A stretch of DNA of 41,743 nt, taken from positions 1 through 41,743 of the IMG/VR virus record IMGVR_UViG_3300009481_003971; one strand, given 5' to 3'. Origin of the DNA: a virus. Of this stretch, positions 15,243-23,410 are shown piece after piece. The position numbers and the translations under genes were made by a program. How positions within the stretch are numbered: position 1 is the first letter of the stretch; each line of letters starts with the position of its first letter. The notes under the pieces are model-generated. The model worked only from the letters and a program-made list of their open reading frames with translations. It did not search any database and was not told where the DNA came from.

Positions 15243-15627
15243 GTTTTCTATTCTCCAAATGTTCTTCTGCAATATCTTCTTTAGACTGCCCGTGATACGC
15301 AACAGCATTGTGTGTATCAATAAGCAGTTGGTTTACTGTTGTGTCATCCGCAACAAATTCACCAAGTATTCTACCAAATTTCCCTCTTTCATCAGTTTTT
15401 GTTTGTAATATTTGTTCAGAATCTTTTTGTAAATATGATTTTACAAATTCTTTAGCAAGAAGTCCATATTTCTTTTCTTCCAAATCCCTTGTTCGACTTT
15501 CTGGAGTGTCTACCCCAAATAATCTGATTCGTTGTTTCTTTAACCATATACCAAATCCTAAATCGATATCAACATCGACGGTATCCCCGTCTACTACCCT
15601 AACAATTACGCAGCGATATTTATACAT
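15208..15627 (-). CDS. Thermonuclease (staphylococcal nuclease-like)
   Basis: 139 aa with an SNase fold: V-V-D-G-D-T-V at 11-17, and R-L-F-G-V-D-T-P-E giving Arg35, Asp40 and Glu43, matching the catalytic set of the family; a later F-G-R (Arg86) supplies the second arginine. The family cleaves DNA and RNA with Ca2+. No signal peptide is visible, so intracellular degradation of host nucleic acid is likely. Start ATG follows AAAAAGGAAAAA. Confidence 0.9.
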   Translation of the reverse strand: MYKYRCVIVRVVDGDTVDVDIDLGFGIWLKKQRIRLFGVDTPESRTRDLEEKKYGLLAKEFVKSYLQKDSEQILQTKTDERGKFGRILGEFVADDTTVNQLLIDTHNAVAYHGQSKEDIAEEHLENRKHVVMDDQQHWR

Positions 15628-15654
15628 TATTTTTCCTTTTTAATTTGTTTATTT

Positions 15655-16002
15655 TTATACTATTTCAAATTCTTTAGTAGAAGGATTAAACCTTCTTGTA
15701 ATATCTCCAGCAGCTTCTGAAGTAAGTATTTCCGATGTAATATTATTTTCTGCCATATAATTTTTTTGTAAAGTACTGTGTTTTGCCCATGCAGAATCAC
15801 CTTTGTTTACTACTAAAGCTTTAAAGTCTTCAGCTCTATTCCATTGTTGCGTTATAGTCTGTACTAATCCATTGGCACTTGTAGTTTTCGTCTGCCCTGC
15901 TACATTATCTTTAATAGTTTCGTAACCAGATTCTGAGGTAGTTTCATAGTACCATTGCACACTTTTACTTGGGCGAGTTCTGGTAATTATAACTGTATAC
16001 AT
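15655..16002 (-). CDS. Conserved hypothetical phage protein (115 aa)
   Basis: Begins M-Y-T-V-I-I-T-R-T-R-P and has a Trp/Tyr-rich strand (V-Q-W-Y-Y-E), then Thr-rich and helical segments; likely a small alpha/beta domain. I recall similar proteins in pelagiphages and cyanophages but no function. It lies between the MscS-like gene and the nuclease. ATG preceded by AGGAGAAAATA. Confidence 0.55.
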   Translation of the reverse strand: MYTVIITRTRPSKSVQWYYETTSESGYETIKDNVAGQTKTTSANGLVQTITQQWNRAEDFKALVVNKGDSAWAKHSTLQKNYMAENNITSEILTSEAAGDITRRFNPSTKEFEIV

Positions 16003-16017
16003 TATTTTCTCCTAATT

Positions 16018-16419
16018 TTAATTTTTTAAATTATTTATCTGAACAGAGTTTTTTTCTATTTCTTGTTTATTATTCATTGGGGTTCGATCAAAAATTATTT
16101 TTTCAAGTTTAAGAAAATCAATACGTTCATTGGGTACATATCTCCATATATAATCTCCGTCAAACTCTCCATTTTCTTTTTGTATGCCAAATACTGTCTG
16201 TGTAAGACCAATTTTGACAATAAGAGCTTTTTCTCCGTCTAAAAGAACATGATCTCCTTCCTTAAATTGGCTATTCATAGAAAAGGCAATACCCTTACTT
16301 AACTTAGTTGCATAATCCTTTATCATAAACCCTATAATAACTATCATCACCATACCAATGTAAGGTAATAAAAATTCAGTTACTTCTAACGCTGCTGCGT
16401 TGGGTGTTGGTATATCCAT
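16018..16419 (-). CDS. Mini MscS-like protein (one membrane span plus MscS beta domain)
   Basis: 133 aa. Residues 15-32 are one hydrophobic segment (pore-like TM3 position) followed by a helix and then F-K-E-G-D-H-V-L-L-D-G-x-x-A-L-I-V-K-I-G-L-T-Q-T, matching the MscS beta domain (G-D-x-V-x-x-x-G ... V-x-x-I-x-x-x-x-T). Full MscS has three spans and about 280 aa, so this keeps only TM3 and the beta domain. It could form a reduced channel or interact with host channels. It is two genes downstream of the CHASE2 cyclase. Confidence 0.7.
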   Translation of the reverse strand: MDIPTPNAAALEVTEFLLPYIGMVMIVIIGFMIKDYATKLSKGIAFSMNSQFKEGDHVLLDGEKALIVKIGLTQTVFGIQKENGEFDGDYIWRYVPNERIDFLKLEKIIFDRTPMNNKQEIEKNSVQINNLKN

Positions 16420-16437
16420 TAATTTTTCCTTTTTATA

Positions 16438-16584
16438 TTAAAATGCTAAACCAATCAGAAATCCGATTACAAGCCAAAAGATAGAATGTTTAAATAAATC
16501 ACTATCACAGTGTAGTGGCGCATATTTAAAATACTCATCTGAGGCGTGATGACCTGTTTTCATCGAAAAATAATTTCTACTCAT
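16438..16584 (-). CDS. Small membrane protein (48 aa)
   Basis: ATG at 16582-16584, immediately after the cyclase stop codon. The N-terminal 28 residues contain several His, Tyr and Asp; the last 16 residues (F-W-L-V-I-G-F-L-I-G-L-A-F) form a hydrophobic C-terminal anchor. Tail-anchored topology is likely. Function unknown. Confidence 0.5.
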   Translation of the reverse strand: MSRNYFSMKTGHHASDEYFKYAPLHCDSDLFKHSIFWLVIGFLIGLAF

Positions 16585-16588
16585 TTTT

Positions 16589-18427
16589 TTATTCCTTCGG
16601 CTTATAAATTGTTACTAATTCATTTTTACCTTTCACTTTAATTTTGTCCATCTCTTCTCCCCTCATCTCTTTTGGAAGCTGTTCTTGTGTATAAGATGAA
16701 TATAAAGTATTTACTATATTACCATTTTCATCTTTATAATTTCTAGTCTGTGCTTCTAGTCTAGCTGCAAGATTAACTGCATCACCTATTACTGAATAGT
16801 CAAACCGAGAATCACTTCCCATATTACCTACGATACATGTTCCAGTGTTTACTCCACTTCCTATATTTATCTCTGGAAGTCCCTTATCCTTGAATGACTG
16901 TTTTAGCGCCTCTGTCTCTATGGCACACTCAATAGAGGTGCGTACTGCCATCTCAGCATGATTTTCACAATCCAAAGGAGCGTTCCAAAATGCCATAATA
17001 CAGTCTCCCATATATTTATCTACTGTTCCCCCGTTCTTTAATACAATCTTAGTCATTCTATTAAGATAATCATTGATACAATCCACTAATCCTTCTGGAT
17101 CATCATTATTCTTGTAATGTTCACTAATAGGTGTAAACCCTACTATGTCCATGAACAAAAAACTCATTTCTCTACGCTCACCCCCTAACTGTAGTAGCTC
17201 TGGATTCTTCTGTAATCTTTTAACCATCTCAGGAGCAAGATAGTGTTCAAACTGTTTTTTGATTTGTTGACGTAACTTAAATTCTTCCATAAATCGAAGA
17301 AATGCAGCGATGGCCCATGCAACAAATACAGTGAGTACAGGATAACTCCAATCCACCAGTAAATCGTGTTTAGTAAATAAATGCGAACTTCCATAAAATA
17401 ACCCTACTACTGTAGCAGGCATTGCTACTGCTCCGAAATACCACGGAAGTAGTAATACTATAGCCATTAATAACAGTCCGAAGCCAAAAGACGCACCAAG
17501 TTCTGCAAAATTAGTCCAATACGGGCGTGTAATGTTTCTACCCGTCATCATAGTTGCAAGAGCAGAACCTATTAAATCATGAGAATGTACTCTTCCTACA
17601 GGGGTTGATACAGTGCTGTCTAATCCTGTAGCAGTCATACTCAGTATTACTATTTTTCCTTTAAGGTCGGGTAATTTCTCATGTAAAGCATATACTGGTG
17701 TTTTCCATTTAAAATCAAGCCATATATTACCGTGTGCGTCTGTTTTAATAATTTTATATTTTGGTATTCTTACTGCTTCCACACCCGCAATACCCGTTTT
17801 CATTTGATAGGATATATCTCCTGCTGCCATTCTTAGAACTTCTAAACTTATAGAAGGATATACTTCATCTCCAACTGCGACTACTAGAGGCATGCGCCTA
17901 ACTACACCATCACCTTCTGGTGCAATAATCAACATACCAACTGCATTTGCGTTCTTTGCAAGTTCTGGTATTGGTCCTAACGCACCTTCATACTGGTATA
18001 ACCAACCTTTCCACGGTTGCCCTACTTTAGCAACTCCCCTTGTTACAGCAGTGTTAACATCGTCATTAGTCGGTATTTGTCCTATAATTGTAGGACTGCG
18101 TTTTAATGTTCTTGCGAGAACTGCGTCTTTTCCGAATCGATCCTTGTCTGCAAAAAGGATGGGAAGAACAACCAAACCAGCACCTTGCTGATAGAGTTTG
18201 ATAATTTCGACTGACAGCGTATTTCTATCCCAAGGCCACTGTCCTTTTGATCCAATTGTTTCATTATTAATTTCTACTGTTACTAAATTTGAAAGACTTT
18301 GTGTTACTTGATTTCTTTGGTGTTGGTCTAGTGCTTTCATTCGTACCATGTCCAGAAACCACGGGTTTAAAAAGTGAATACCAGATAAAACTAAGATAGC
18401 TAAGATAGAGACAATCCATTTTTTCAT
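16589..18427 (-). CDS. CHASE2-domain adenylate cyclase (class III)
   Basis: 612 aa. A short N-terminal span (4-20), a periplasmic CHASE2 sensor domain (about 35-300), three spans (about 308-378) and a cytoplasmic class III cyclase domain (about 418-600). Catalytic residues appear intact: metal-binding Asp427 in F-M-D-I-V-G-F and Asp475 in Y-M-G-D-C; purine-selecting Lys471 with Ser545 in Y-S-V-I-G-D (Lys plus Thr/Ser is the ATP-type, class IIIb pattern); Asn552 and Arg556 in N-L-A-A-R-L-E for transition-state stabilisation. It should make cAMP in response to a periplasmic signal. The start overlaps the upstream peptidase stop (ATGA). In bacteria CHASE2 cyclases often neighbour FecR-domain genes, as here. 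Confidence 0.93.
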   Translation of the reverse strand: MKKWIVSILAILVLSGIHFLNPWFLDMVRMKALDQHQRNQVTQSLSNLVTVEINNETIGSKGQWPWDRNTLSVEIIKLYQQGAGLVVLPILFADKDRFGKDAVLARTLKRSPTIIGQIPTNDDVNTAVTRGVAKVGQPWKGWLYQYEGALGPIPELAKNANAVGMLIIAPEGDGVVRRMPLVVAVGDEVYPSISLEVLRMAAGDISYQMKTGIAGVEAVRIPKYKIIKTDAHGNIWLDFKWKTPVYALHEKLPDLKGKIVILSMTATGLDSTVSTPVGRVHSHDLIGSALATMMTGRNITRPYWTNFAELGASFGFGLLLMAIVLLLPWYFGAVAMPATVVGLFYGSSHLFTKHDLLVDWSYPVLTVFVAWAIAAFLRFMEEFKLRQQIKKQFEHYLAPEMVKRLQKNPELLQLGGERREMSFLFMDIVGFTPISEHYKNNDDPEGLVDCINDYLNRMTKIVLKNGGTVDKYMGDCIMAFWNAPLDCENHAEMAVRTSIECAIETEALKQSFKDKGLPEINIGSGVNTGTCIVGNMGSDSRFDYSVIGDAVNLAARLEAQTRNYKDENGNIVNTLYSSYTQEQLPKEMRGEEMDKIKVKGKNELVTIYKPKE

Positions 18428-18912
18428 TGTTTCCTCAACTGTTTTTGTGTCTTTTCTACTGTTTGTTGTACTAACACTCTTATTAATTCTTTAATAGATA
18501 ACACTTTATACATACTACCTTTTACACCTTGTTCCCATGTTCTAACAAAAGGATGCCTATTATCAATCATATATTTATCGTCTACTTTAACAACCATATG
18601 AAGTTTACTACCAGAAATTTTTGGAATACGGACAATTACAGTGGTTACTTTGTGTCCTTTTTCTTTTAATAAATCTCTTATAGTATAAGCAAAATCGTCG
18701 CAATCACCTTTAAAAGTTTTTCCTTCTTTAACTTGTTTAGCAAAACTTATTTTACGATCTTCACCGTATTGATCTTCGTCACTAACATATTCAAATTTTC
18801 TAAGTGTATCTAAAAGTACTTGATCTAAAGGTTCATTAACTGAAGCTCTAGTAGTGCAACCCCAGAATAGAAAGGTGAAACTAAGTAAACTTGCTGTAAT
18901 TTTTTCATCCAT
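18424..18912 (-). CDS. Transglutaminase-like cysteine peptidase (LapG/BTLCP-like), possibly lipoprotein
   Basis: 162 aa. Cys71 in K-G-D-C-D-D-F-A, His105 in K-L-H-M-V-V and Asp117 in M-I-D-N-R-H form the Cys-His-Asp triad of bacterial transglutaminase-like cysteine proteinases, whose best known member LapG cleaves a surface adhesin in the periplasm. The hydrophobic N-terminus ends F-W-G-C-T near residue 19, a possible but imperfect lipobox. Length fits a compact LapG-like domain. It is flanked by a curlin-repeat protein and the CHASE2 cyclase, so processing of the fibre proteins is a plausible role, by inference. Confidence 0.8.
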   Translation of the reverse strand: MDEKITASLLSFTFLFWGCTTRASVNEPLDQVLLDTLRKFEYVSDEDQYGEDRKISFAKQVKEGKTFKGDCDDFAYTIRDLLKEKGHKVTTVIVRIPKISGSKLHMVVKVDDKYMIDNRHPFVRTWEQGVKGSMYKVLSIKELIRVLVQQTVEKTQKQLRKQ

Positions 18913-18921
18913 AAAATCTTT

Positions 18922-20382
18922 TCATTGAGTGCCTTGCGTTACGTTTATTGTACAACCTAATGCGTTGCTACATGTATTATTTAATTCATAGTGTTGATCT
19001 GTGTTTCCTTGTTGTAACAAGTCGAAGTCGGTGCTATAACCACTTAAAGTAACTCTAGCAGCATGATCACCTTGATCTTTTTGTGTTATAGTTACATCAT
19101 GTCCATTGTCATTCAATGTTAAATCTAAATACATTAATCCTATATTTTGTTGAGTAAGAAGTAAAGTATTACTACCACTATTAACATCTAGAAACATACT
19201 TTTTTGTCCATTATTTTTTTGTATCGCTGTTATATTGTTACTATTACCATCTAAGTCTAAATTAAAAAAATGTTTAGATAAAGTTCCATAATCTTTTTGA
19301 TCTAAACTTATTACGTTTGAATTGCCTGTAACATCAATAATAGCTTTATGACTTCCTATATCGCTATTTCTATCACCTTGTTTAACAGTTAGTTGATTAC
19401 TATTTCCACTTATAGCTAACCCTAGCCCGTTACCTCCGCTAACTCCAGTAGTAGTTACATTACCTTGATAAACTGTCAGAGTTATACTGTCTCCTGCTAT
19501 AACTGCTGGTCCGTCCCAGTCTATGTCCATAATAAAATTATTTTCGCCACCTTGTTTAATATCAGAAGTAAAATTAGCGCCACTTTGAGTTATATAAACA
19601 GTACTTTTCGTAACGGTCTTATTAATTGCTGCATTTTTTATTGTTGATTGACTTGTTGTTATAGAAATAGATACTGCGGTATTATAAGTACTGGCAAGCA
19701 TAGTACGTAATGCGTTCATAAAGTTTTTATTATTATTTGTGTAGTAACTACTATGAGATGCATAATTAATATCAGTAATTACAACAACTTTTCCAGTGTA
19801 ACTACTATCTAAATCACTACCGTACCAAACAGCTGCTACTATATTACCATTACTATCTTTTGCTAGCCAGGTTCCGTCACCAACTGAAGTTAACATCCCT
19901 CCTGCGGCAAAAGTGAGACTACCACTGTGACTAGCAAGATAAGATTCATTTGTGTTAAAAGTTGTAATAGAATTATTTGCATATCCTGTGCTAGTAGAAC
20001 TATTATAAACTACATTTCCCCCACCTAATTCATCCTTAATAAATTCTGTTATGTTTTGGTTACGAGGATTAAGAGAAGAATGGGGGTTTTCTCCTTGAAG
20101 ATAAAGTGTTCCTCCTCTTGCCAATAAAGCTTTATACGCTGTTTCTTCTGCAGAAGACAAATTATATGAATATCTTATGTCAAAAATCATTTCATAACTG
20201 GTCGTACTACTAGGAAACGAAGTAGTAGATGTTACAGTATGTCCTGCATCTTCTAATCTATTTTTCCATTTACTATGAGTATTCCCGTAACTCTGATGAT
20301 ATATCAAAACATCTTCAGCATATGCTGAAGTAAAGCTATTGACGCTGACTAATAAAAATAGTGCTATTAAAACCCGCTTCAT
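18922..20382 (-). CDS. Secreted curlin-repeat protein with N-terminal ThuA/GATase-like domain
   Basis: 486 aa. Signal peptide 1-22 (cleavage after A-Y-A). Residues 23-235 form an alpha/beta domain (V-L-I-Y-H-Q-S-Y-G-N, G-G-T-L-Y-L-Q-G-E-N, V-V-V-I-T-D-I-N-Y) that resembles ThuA or class I amidotransferase-like folds, but no catalytic triad is evident. A bridging motif V-Y-I-T-Q-S-G-A-N-F-T near residue 260 is almost identical to the start of the mature 234-aa curlin-like protein. From about 310 to the end there are curlin-like repeats (G-N-S-N-x-x-x-x-x-x-Q) at 23-27 residue spacing. It overlaps the FecR-fusion gene by 47 nt. Probably an extracellular fibre subunit, cap or adhesin. Confidence 0.8.
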   Translation of the reverse strand: MKRVLIALFLLVSVNSFTSAYAEDVLIYHQSYGNTHSKWKNRLEDAGHTVTSTTSFPSSTTSYEMIFDIRYSYNLSSAEETAYKALLARGGTLYLQGENPHSSLNPRNQNITEFIKDELGGGNVVYNSSTSTGYANNSITTFNTNESYLASHSGSLTFAAGGMLTSVGDGTWLAKDSNGNIVAAVWYGSDLDSSYTGKVVVITDINYASHSSYYTNNNKNFMNALRTMLASTYNTAVSISITTSQSTIKNAAINKTVTKSTVYITQSGANFTSDIKQGGENNFIMDIDWDGPAVIAGDSITLTVYQGNVTTTGVSGGNGLGLAISGNSNQLTVKQGDRNSDIGSHKAIIDVTGNSNVISLDQKDYGTLSKHFFNLDLDGNSNNITAIQKNNGQKSMFLDVNSGSNTLLLTQQNIGLMYLDLTLNDNGHDVTITQKDQGDHAARVTLSGYSTDFDLLQQGNTDQHYELNNTCSNALGCTINVTQGTQ

Positions 20383-21442
20383 CAGTTCTTATCTCCGGTA
20401 CTTCGACACCACCTTGGTTAATATTTATAGAATACCCATTTGTATTATTTAAAACTAAGTATATATTATTTCCGTCTACTTGTCTAATAATATGAGTTTC
20501 ATTTCCTTCTATAACAGTGGTTACTAAAGTATCTGGATTTTTACCAGATGTTTGTCCGTCAATATGAATACCTTTTCCTTTTTTTGTTGCTTTTTTCACT
20601 TCATATTTTTTATTTAACTGAGTTAAAATATTTAACAACAAATCAACATCTAGAGGGTTAATATCAAGTAATCCATATTCAAGTTCATCGTCTTCTAATT
20701 CATTTTCGTCCAATTCTTTATATTCTAATAAGTCAATATCTAATAAATTAGCCATTTTTTTAGAATCTTTTACTATTTCAACTAATTTTTCTTTAGGAGG
20801 TCTTATAATTAACATATTATTAATCTGATCTAATGTTAAATCTAATATTACTGGTTTAGAAGGGTTAGTTTCCGCTACACCTACAGTAGTTGCTTGAAAA
20901 GCTTTATTCATAATAACCCTTCCTGCATCTGTTTCTACAAAAATTTCTCCAACTGACCCATCAGCATTTGGTAATAAAATTACTAAAGATTTTCCAATTT
21001 CATCTACCGTCATACTAAATGCAGTTCCACGGACTCCAATTCTAGCAGTAGGAGTTCTAATATCTACATTTTGATTATTTAACTTAGCAATATTACCACT
21101 AGCATATCTTACAGTACCGATAGCGATATTCATTACTAATTTTGATCCTGATTTTGAATTAGGATCATAGACAAACTCGTCAATAACAAGAGAGCTTTGT
21201 GCACTTACAGCAACGTTTGTATCGTCTATAAAAGTAATTCCTAAATTACCTTTACCTGTACGAACAGTGTCTTTAAACATAATGTCCGAATTTTTGCGTA
21301 GAGTTAATTTTTTACTTTGTCTAGCGACAGAAGCTATACCTTCTTGCTTGACTACGGTTCCAATGGGTACAGCAGCTTCAGTTGTTGAAAAACTAGATAA
21401 AAAAATAATTAATAAACTACTCTGTAATCGTAACATCAACAT
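20336..21442 (-). CDS. FecR-domain protein with curlin-like C-terminus
   Basis: 368 aa from the ATG at 21440-21442, chosen because GGAGGTGG lies 8-10 nt upstream; upstream in-frame ATGs lack a site. A signal peptide ends near A-A-V-P. A FecR domain follows: G-K-G-N-L-G-I-T-F-I-D-D-T, Y-D-P-N-S, and R-T-P-T-A-R-I-G-V-R-G-T-A-F, the strongest FecR signature. Next come a Leu/Asp/Glu-rich linker (about 225-285) and a C-terminal segment with N-G-Y-S-I-N-I-N-Q-G-G and T-I-F-I-S-Q, like curlin repeats. It could sense or template the fibre. It overlaps the curlin-like gene by 26 nt. Confidence 0.85.
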   Translation of the reverse strand: MLMLRLQSSLLIIFLSSFSTTEAAVPIGTVVKQEGIASVARQSKKLTLRKNSDIMFKDTVRTGKGNLGITFIDDTNVAVSAQSSLVIDEFVYDPNSKSGSKLVMNIAIGTVRYASGNIAKLNNQNVDIRTPTARIGVRGTAFSMTVDEIGKSLVILLPNADGSVGEIFVETDAGRVIMNKAFQATTVGVAETNPSKPVILDLTLDQINNMLIIRPPKEKLVEIVKDSKKMANLLDIDLLEYKELDENELEDDELEYGLLDINPLDVDLLLNILTQLNKKYEVKKATKKGKGIHIDGQTSGKNPDTLVTTVIEGNETHIIRQVDGNNIYLVLNNTNGYSININQGGVEVPEIRTDEAGFNSTIFISQRQ

Positions 21443-22121
21443 CCATAGTACCACCTCCATTAGTAGTAATGTGAACATCTGTGTCGTGTTGACCAGATTG
21501 GTTTATGTCAAAATCTCCACTTGCTCCTGTATGATGTAATACAGTATTATGATGTCCACTACCAGAGTGGGTAATAGAAGGAGTGTTACTATTACCAATC
21601 ATTGTTACCGTAGTAGTTTTATCAGAAGCAGTTGATCCTGTAGCATTTTCATTAACAATAAGAATATTACTGTCACCTGTTAGTACCGCTGTAACATTAA
21701 CATCTTCAGTTGTTGCAGAACTACCAATATTATAAGTAGTGTTATTACTATCTCCTGTTGTAGTTTCAGAAATATGAACATCTGCCGCAGCAGCACTATC
21801 ACCAACATTTATAGTAGCTTCGTTACTTCCGCCCTGCTGTTTAACTTCTAAATCTTCTGCACCTGAAGCGCCTGCGCCTACAAATTTTCCGTCAATTTTA
21901 TTACTCGCACCTAACATATCAATGTCAAAAGTTAAGTTAGCCCCTGTTGCCGTAAAAACTGTAGTAGAGTTACCCATTTCGTTACCGTTACCGTCTATAA
22001 CTATACTTGCAGTAAATGATGCCCCTGACTGGGTAATATAAACATCACTGTCTGCAAGTGCAGAGGTTCCAATTAACAACATGATACCTGTAAATATACT
22101 AAAAACTAGTTTATTCTTCAT
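21417..22121 (-). CDS. Secreted curlin-like fibre subunit (CsgA/CsgB-like)
   Basis: 234 aa. Signal peptide 1-23 (A-L-A-D). The mature part starts V-Y-I-T-Q-S-G-A-S-F-T and carries a regular G-x-S-N (or G-N-G-N) motif whose Asn lies at residues 47, 74, 100, 126, 152 and 179, a 26-27 residue period, with Thr/Val-rich beta strands between. This is the layout of a beta-solenoid amyloid like curlin (usual period about 22). It has the best ribosome binding site in the region, AAGGAGGAG six nt before the ATG inside the end of csgG, as expected for an abundant major subunit. Confidence 0.85.
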   Translation of the reverse strand: MKNKLVFSIFTGIMLLIGTSALADSDVYITQSGASFTASIVIDGNGNEMGNSTTVFTATGANLTFDIDMLGASNKIDGKFVGAGASGAEDLEVKQQGGSNEATINVGDSAAAADVHISETTTGDSNNTTYNIGSSATTEDVNVTAVLTGDSNILIVNENATGSTASDKTTTVTMIGNSNTPSITHSGSGHHNTVLHHTGASGDFDINQSGQHDTDVHITTNGGGTMDVDVTITE

Positions 22122-22935
22122 CGTTTACTCCTCCTTGGAGTGATTTAAGAGCTTTAAACTCCCATAATTTTTTTGTCTCACCTTCCTTTATAAGTTCTAA
22201 AATAGCCTGATCTATCGCTTTTCTTACAGCGTAAGATACAGACTCATTATCTGTAAATCCTGCTTCAATTTCTAATAATTTAGTTCCTGCATCTATAAAT
22301 TTAAATAAATTATTACTCATTCGGACACTAAAAATTGTTTTTTCTGTACTAATTGCTAACAAAATTTCTCCAGTAGCAACAGACACTAATCGAATTCCAA
22401 TAGATACAGTATCTTTTCTATACTCACTAGATACTCCTATCCCTAATAGTCTAGCGCCTAGTCCACCTGTTCCTGTATTAGTATCGTATCCAACTATACC
22501 GCCCTCTAATATAACTCCAGCAAATAACAAAGCTCTAAGTTTTTTTGCTTTTTTACCGTCATGTGATTTTCTAGTGTTCCGTATAATTTGTCGCTCTTTT
22601 AATAAATTATCTAAATTAACTCTCTCAACAACTTGAAACCACGAACCTTTACCTGCACGTTTTAAAGATTGTAATATCCATATATGTGCTCCTTGTGTCA
22701 CAGCCGTGCTAATCTGTGCAACATTTGCATTTGGTTTTCTTTGTCCTGTTAAATCATCAAACTTATATACTGCAATTGGAACTTTTACTTTAGGAGGACC
22801 AACTGTTTCTAACTCATTAAGCAGAGGTTTAGAATTAACTGTTGGCGGCTCACTTAGCTCATCTGTAGTTTGACAGCCTATAAGTAAACTAAAACTTAAA
22901 ATCGTTAAGAGGAACTGTAATTGTCGTATTACCAT
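22111..22935 (-). CDS. csgG: CsgG-like outer-membrane curli secretion channel lipoprotein
   Basis: 274 aa, the length of CsgG. Lipobox L-I-G-C at Cys21, then V-P-I-A-V-Y-K-F-D-D-L-T-G-Q-R-K-P, W-F-x-V-V-E-R-x-x-L-D-N-L-L-K-E-R-Q-I-I-R, G-V-I-L-E-G-G-I-V-G-Y-D-T-N, G-L-G-A-R-L-L-G-I-G and V-R-L-V-S-V-A-T-G-E-I-L, all matching CsgG in order. The protein forms a nonameric channel that lets curlin subunits cross the outer membrane. It overlaps csgF upstream by 47 nt and the curlin-like gene downstream by 11 nt, so the three are tightly coupled. Confidence 0.95.
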   Translation of the reverse strand: MVIRQLQFLLTILSFSLLIGCQTTDELSEPPTVNSKPLLNELETVGPPKVKVPIAVYKFDDLTGQRKPNANVAQISTAVTQGAHIWILQSLKRAGKGSWFQVVERVNLDNLLKERQIIRNTRKSHDGKKAKKLRALLFAGVILEGGIVGYDTNTGTGGLGARLLGIGVSSEYRKDTVSIGIRLVSVATGEILLAISTEKTIFSVRMSNNLFKFIDAGTKLLEIEAGFTDNESVSYAVRKAIDQAILELIKEGETKKLWEFKALKSLQGGVNDEE

Positions 22936-23410
22936 CAGGACTATCTATTGTAAGGGTAACTACGTCATTTGCAATATCTTTATTATAAGCAATGGTAGTT
23001 CCCTCAAAGGTTACAGTCCCGCTACATCCTGTCCCGCCACCGTCTCCTTGAGCCACTTGGTCGGTAGGCGCGACAGAAGTACCAGAGCCGTCATAAGTTG
23101 TGCCACAGGCTTCACCGAATAGACTGTCAGTTAAATCTTTAGATAACTGAGCATATATTCGTGATTCTAAATTTTTTATAAATTTTGCGTAATTAGAATT
23201 TTGGCTGTCTCGAAGGAGCTGTCTTTCGGCTGCTTCTTTTTTCTCTCTTATAGCCGCTTTACGAGAAAATTCTTGGTTTTCAATAGTCAACCAATGAGCA
23301 CTTGCTCCCTGCCCTGTGAAAGAGGGCGAAAAGAATTTAAAAGTAAGGGATTCCGCAACTGCAACAGTTGGGAATAACCATAAAAGAGTTATACATAAAA
23401 GAGTTCGCAT
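22889..23410 (-). CDS. csgF: CsgF-like curli assembly/gating protein
   Basis: 173 aa. Signal peptide 1-19 (V-A-V-A-E). The mature N-terminus S-L-T-F-K-F-F-S-P-S-F-T-G matches the CsgF segment that inserts in the CsgG channel (T-M-T-F-Q-F-R-N-P-N-F-G in E. coli). A helical region with L-R-D-S-Q-N-S-N and Q-L-S-K-D-L-T-D-S-L-F-G follows, then a Gly-rich insert with two Cys and a beta-rich C-terminus. It is longer than E. coli CsgF (138 aa) because of that insert. Position directly before csgG supports the call. Confidence 0.88.
   Translation of the reverse strand: MRTLLCITLLWLFPTVAVAESLTFKFFSPSFTGQGASAHWLTIENQEFSRKAAIREKKEAAERQLLRDSQNSNYAKFIKNLESRIYAQLSKDLTDSLFGEACGTTYDGSGTSVAPTDQVAQGDGGGTGCSGTVTFEGTTIAYNKDIANDVVTLTIDSPDGNTTITVPLNDFKF

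Noticed and set aside
17613-18191. Plus-strand frames opposite the cyclase gene
   Set aside because: They mirror the CHASE2 coding sequence, whose domain match is clear.
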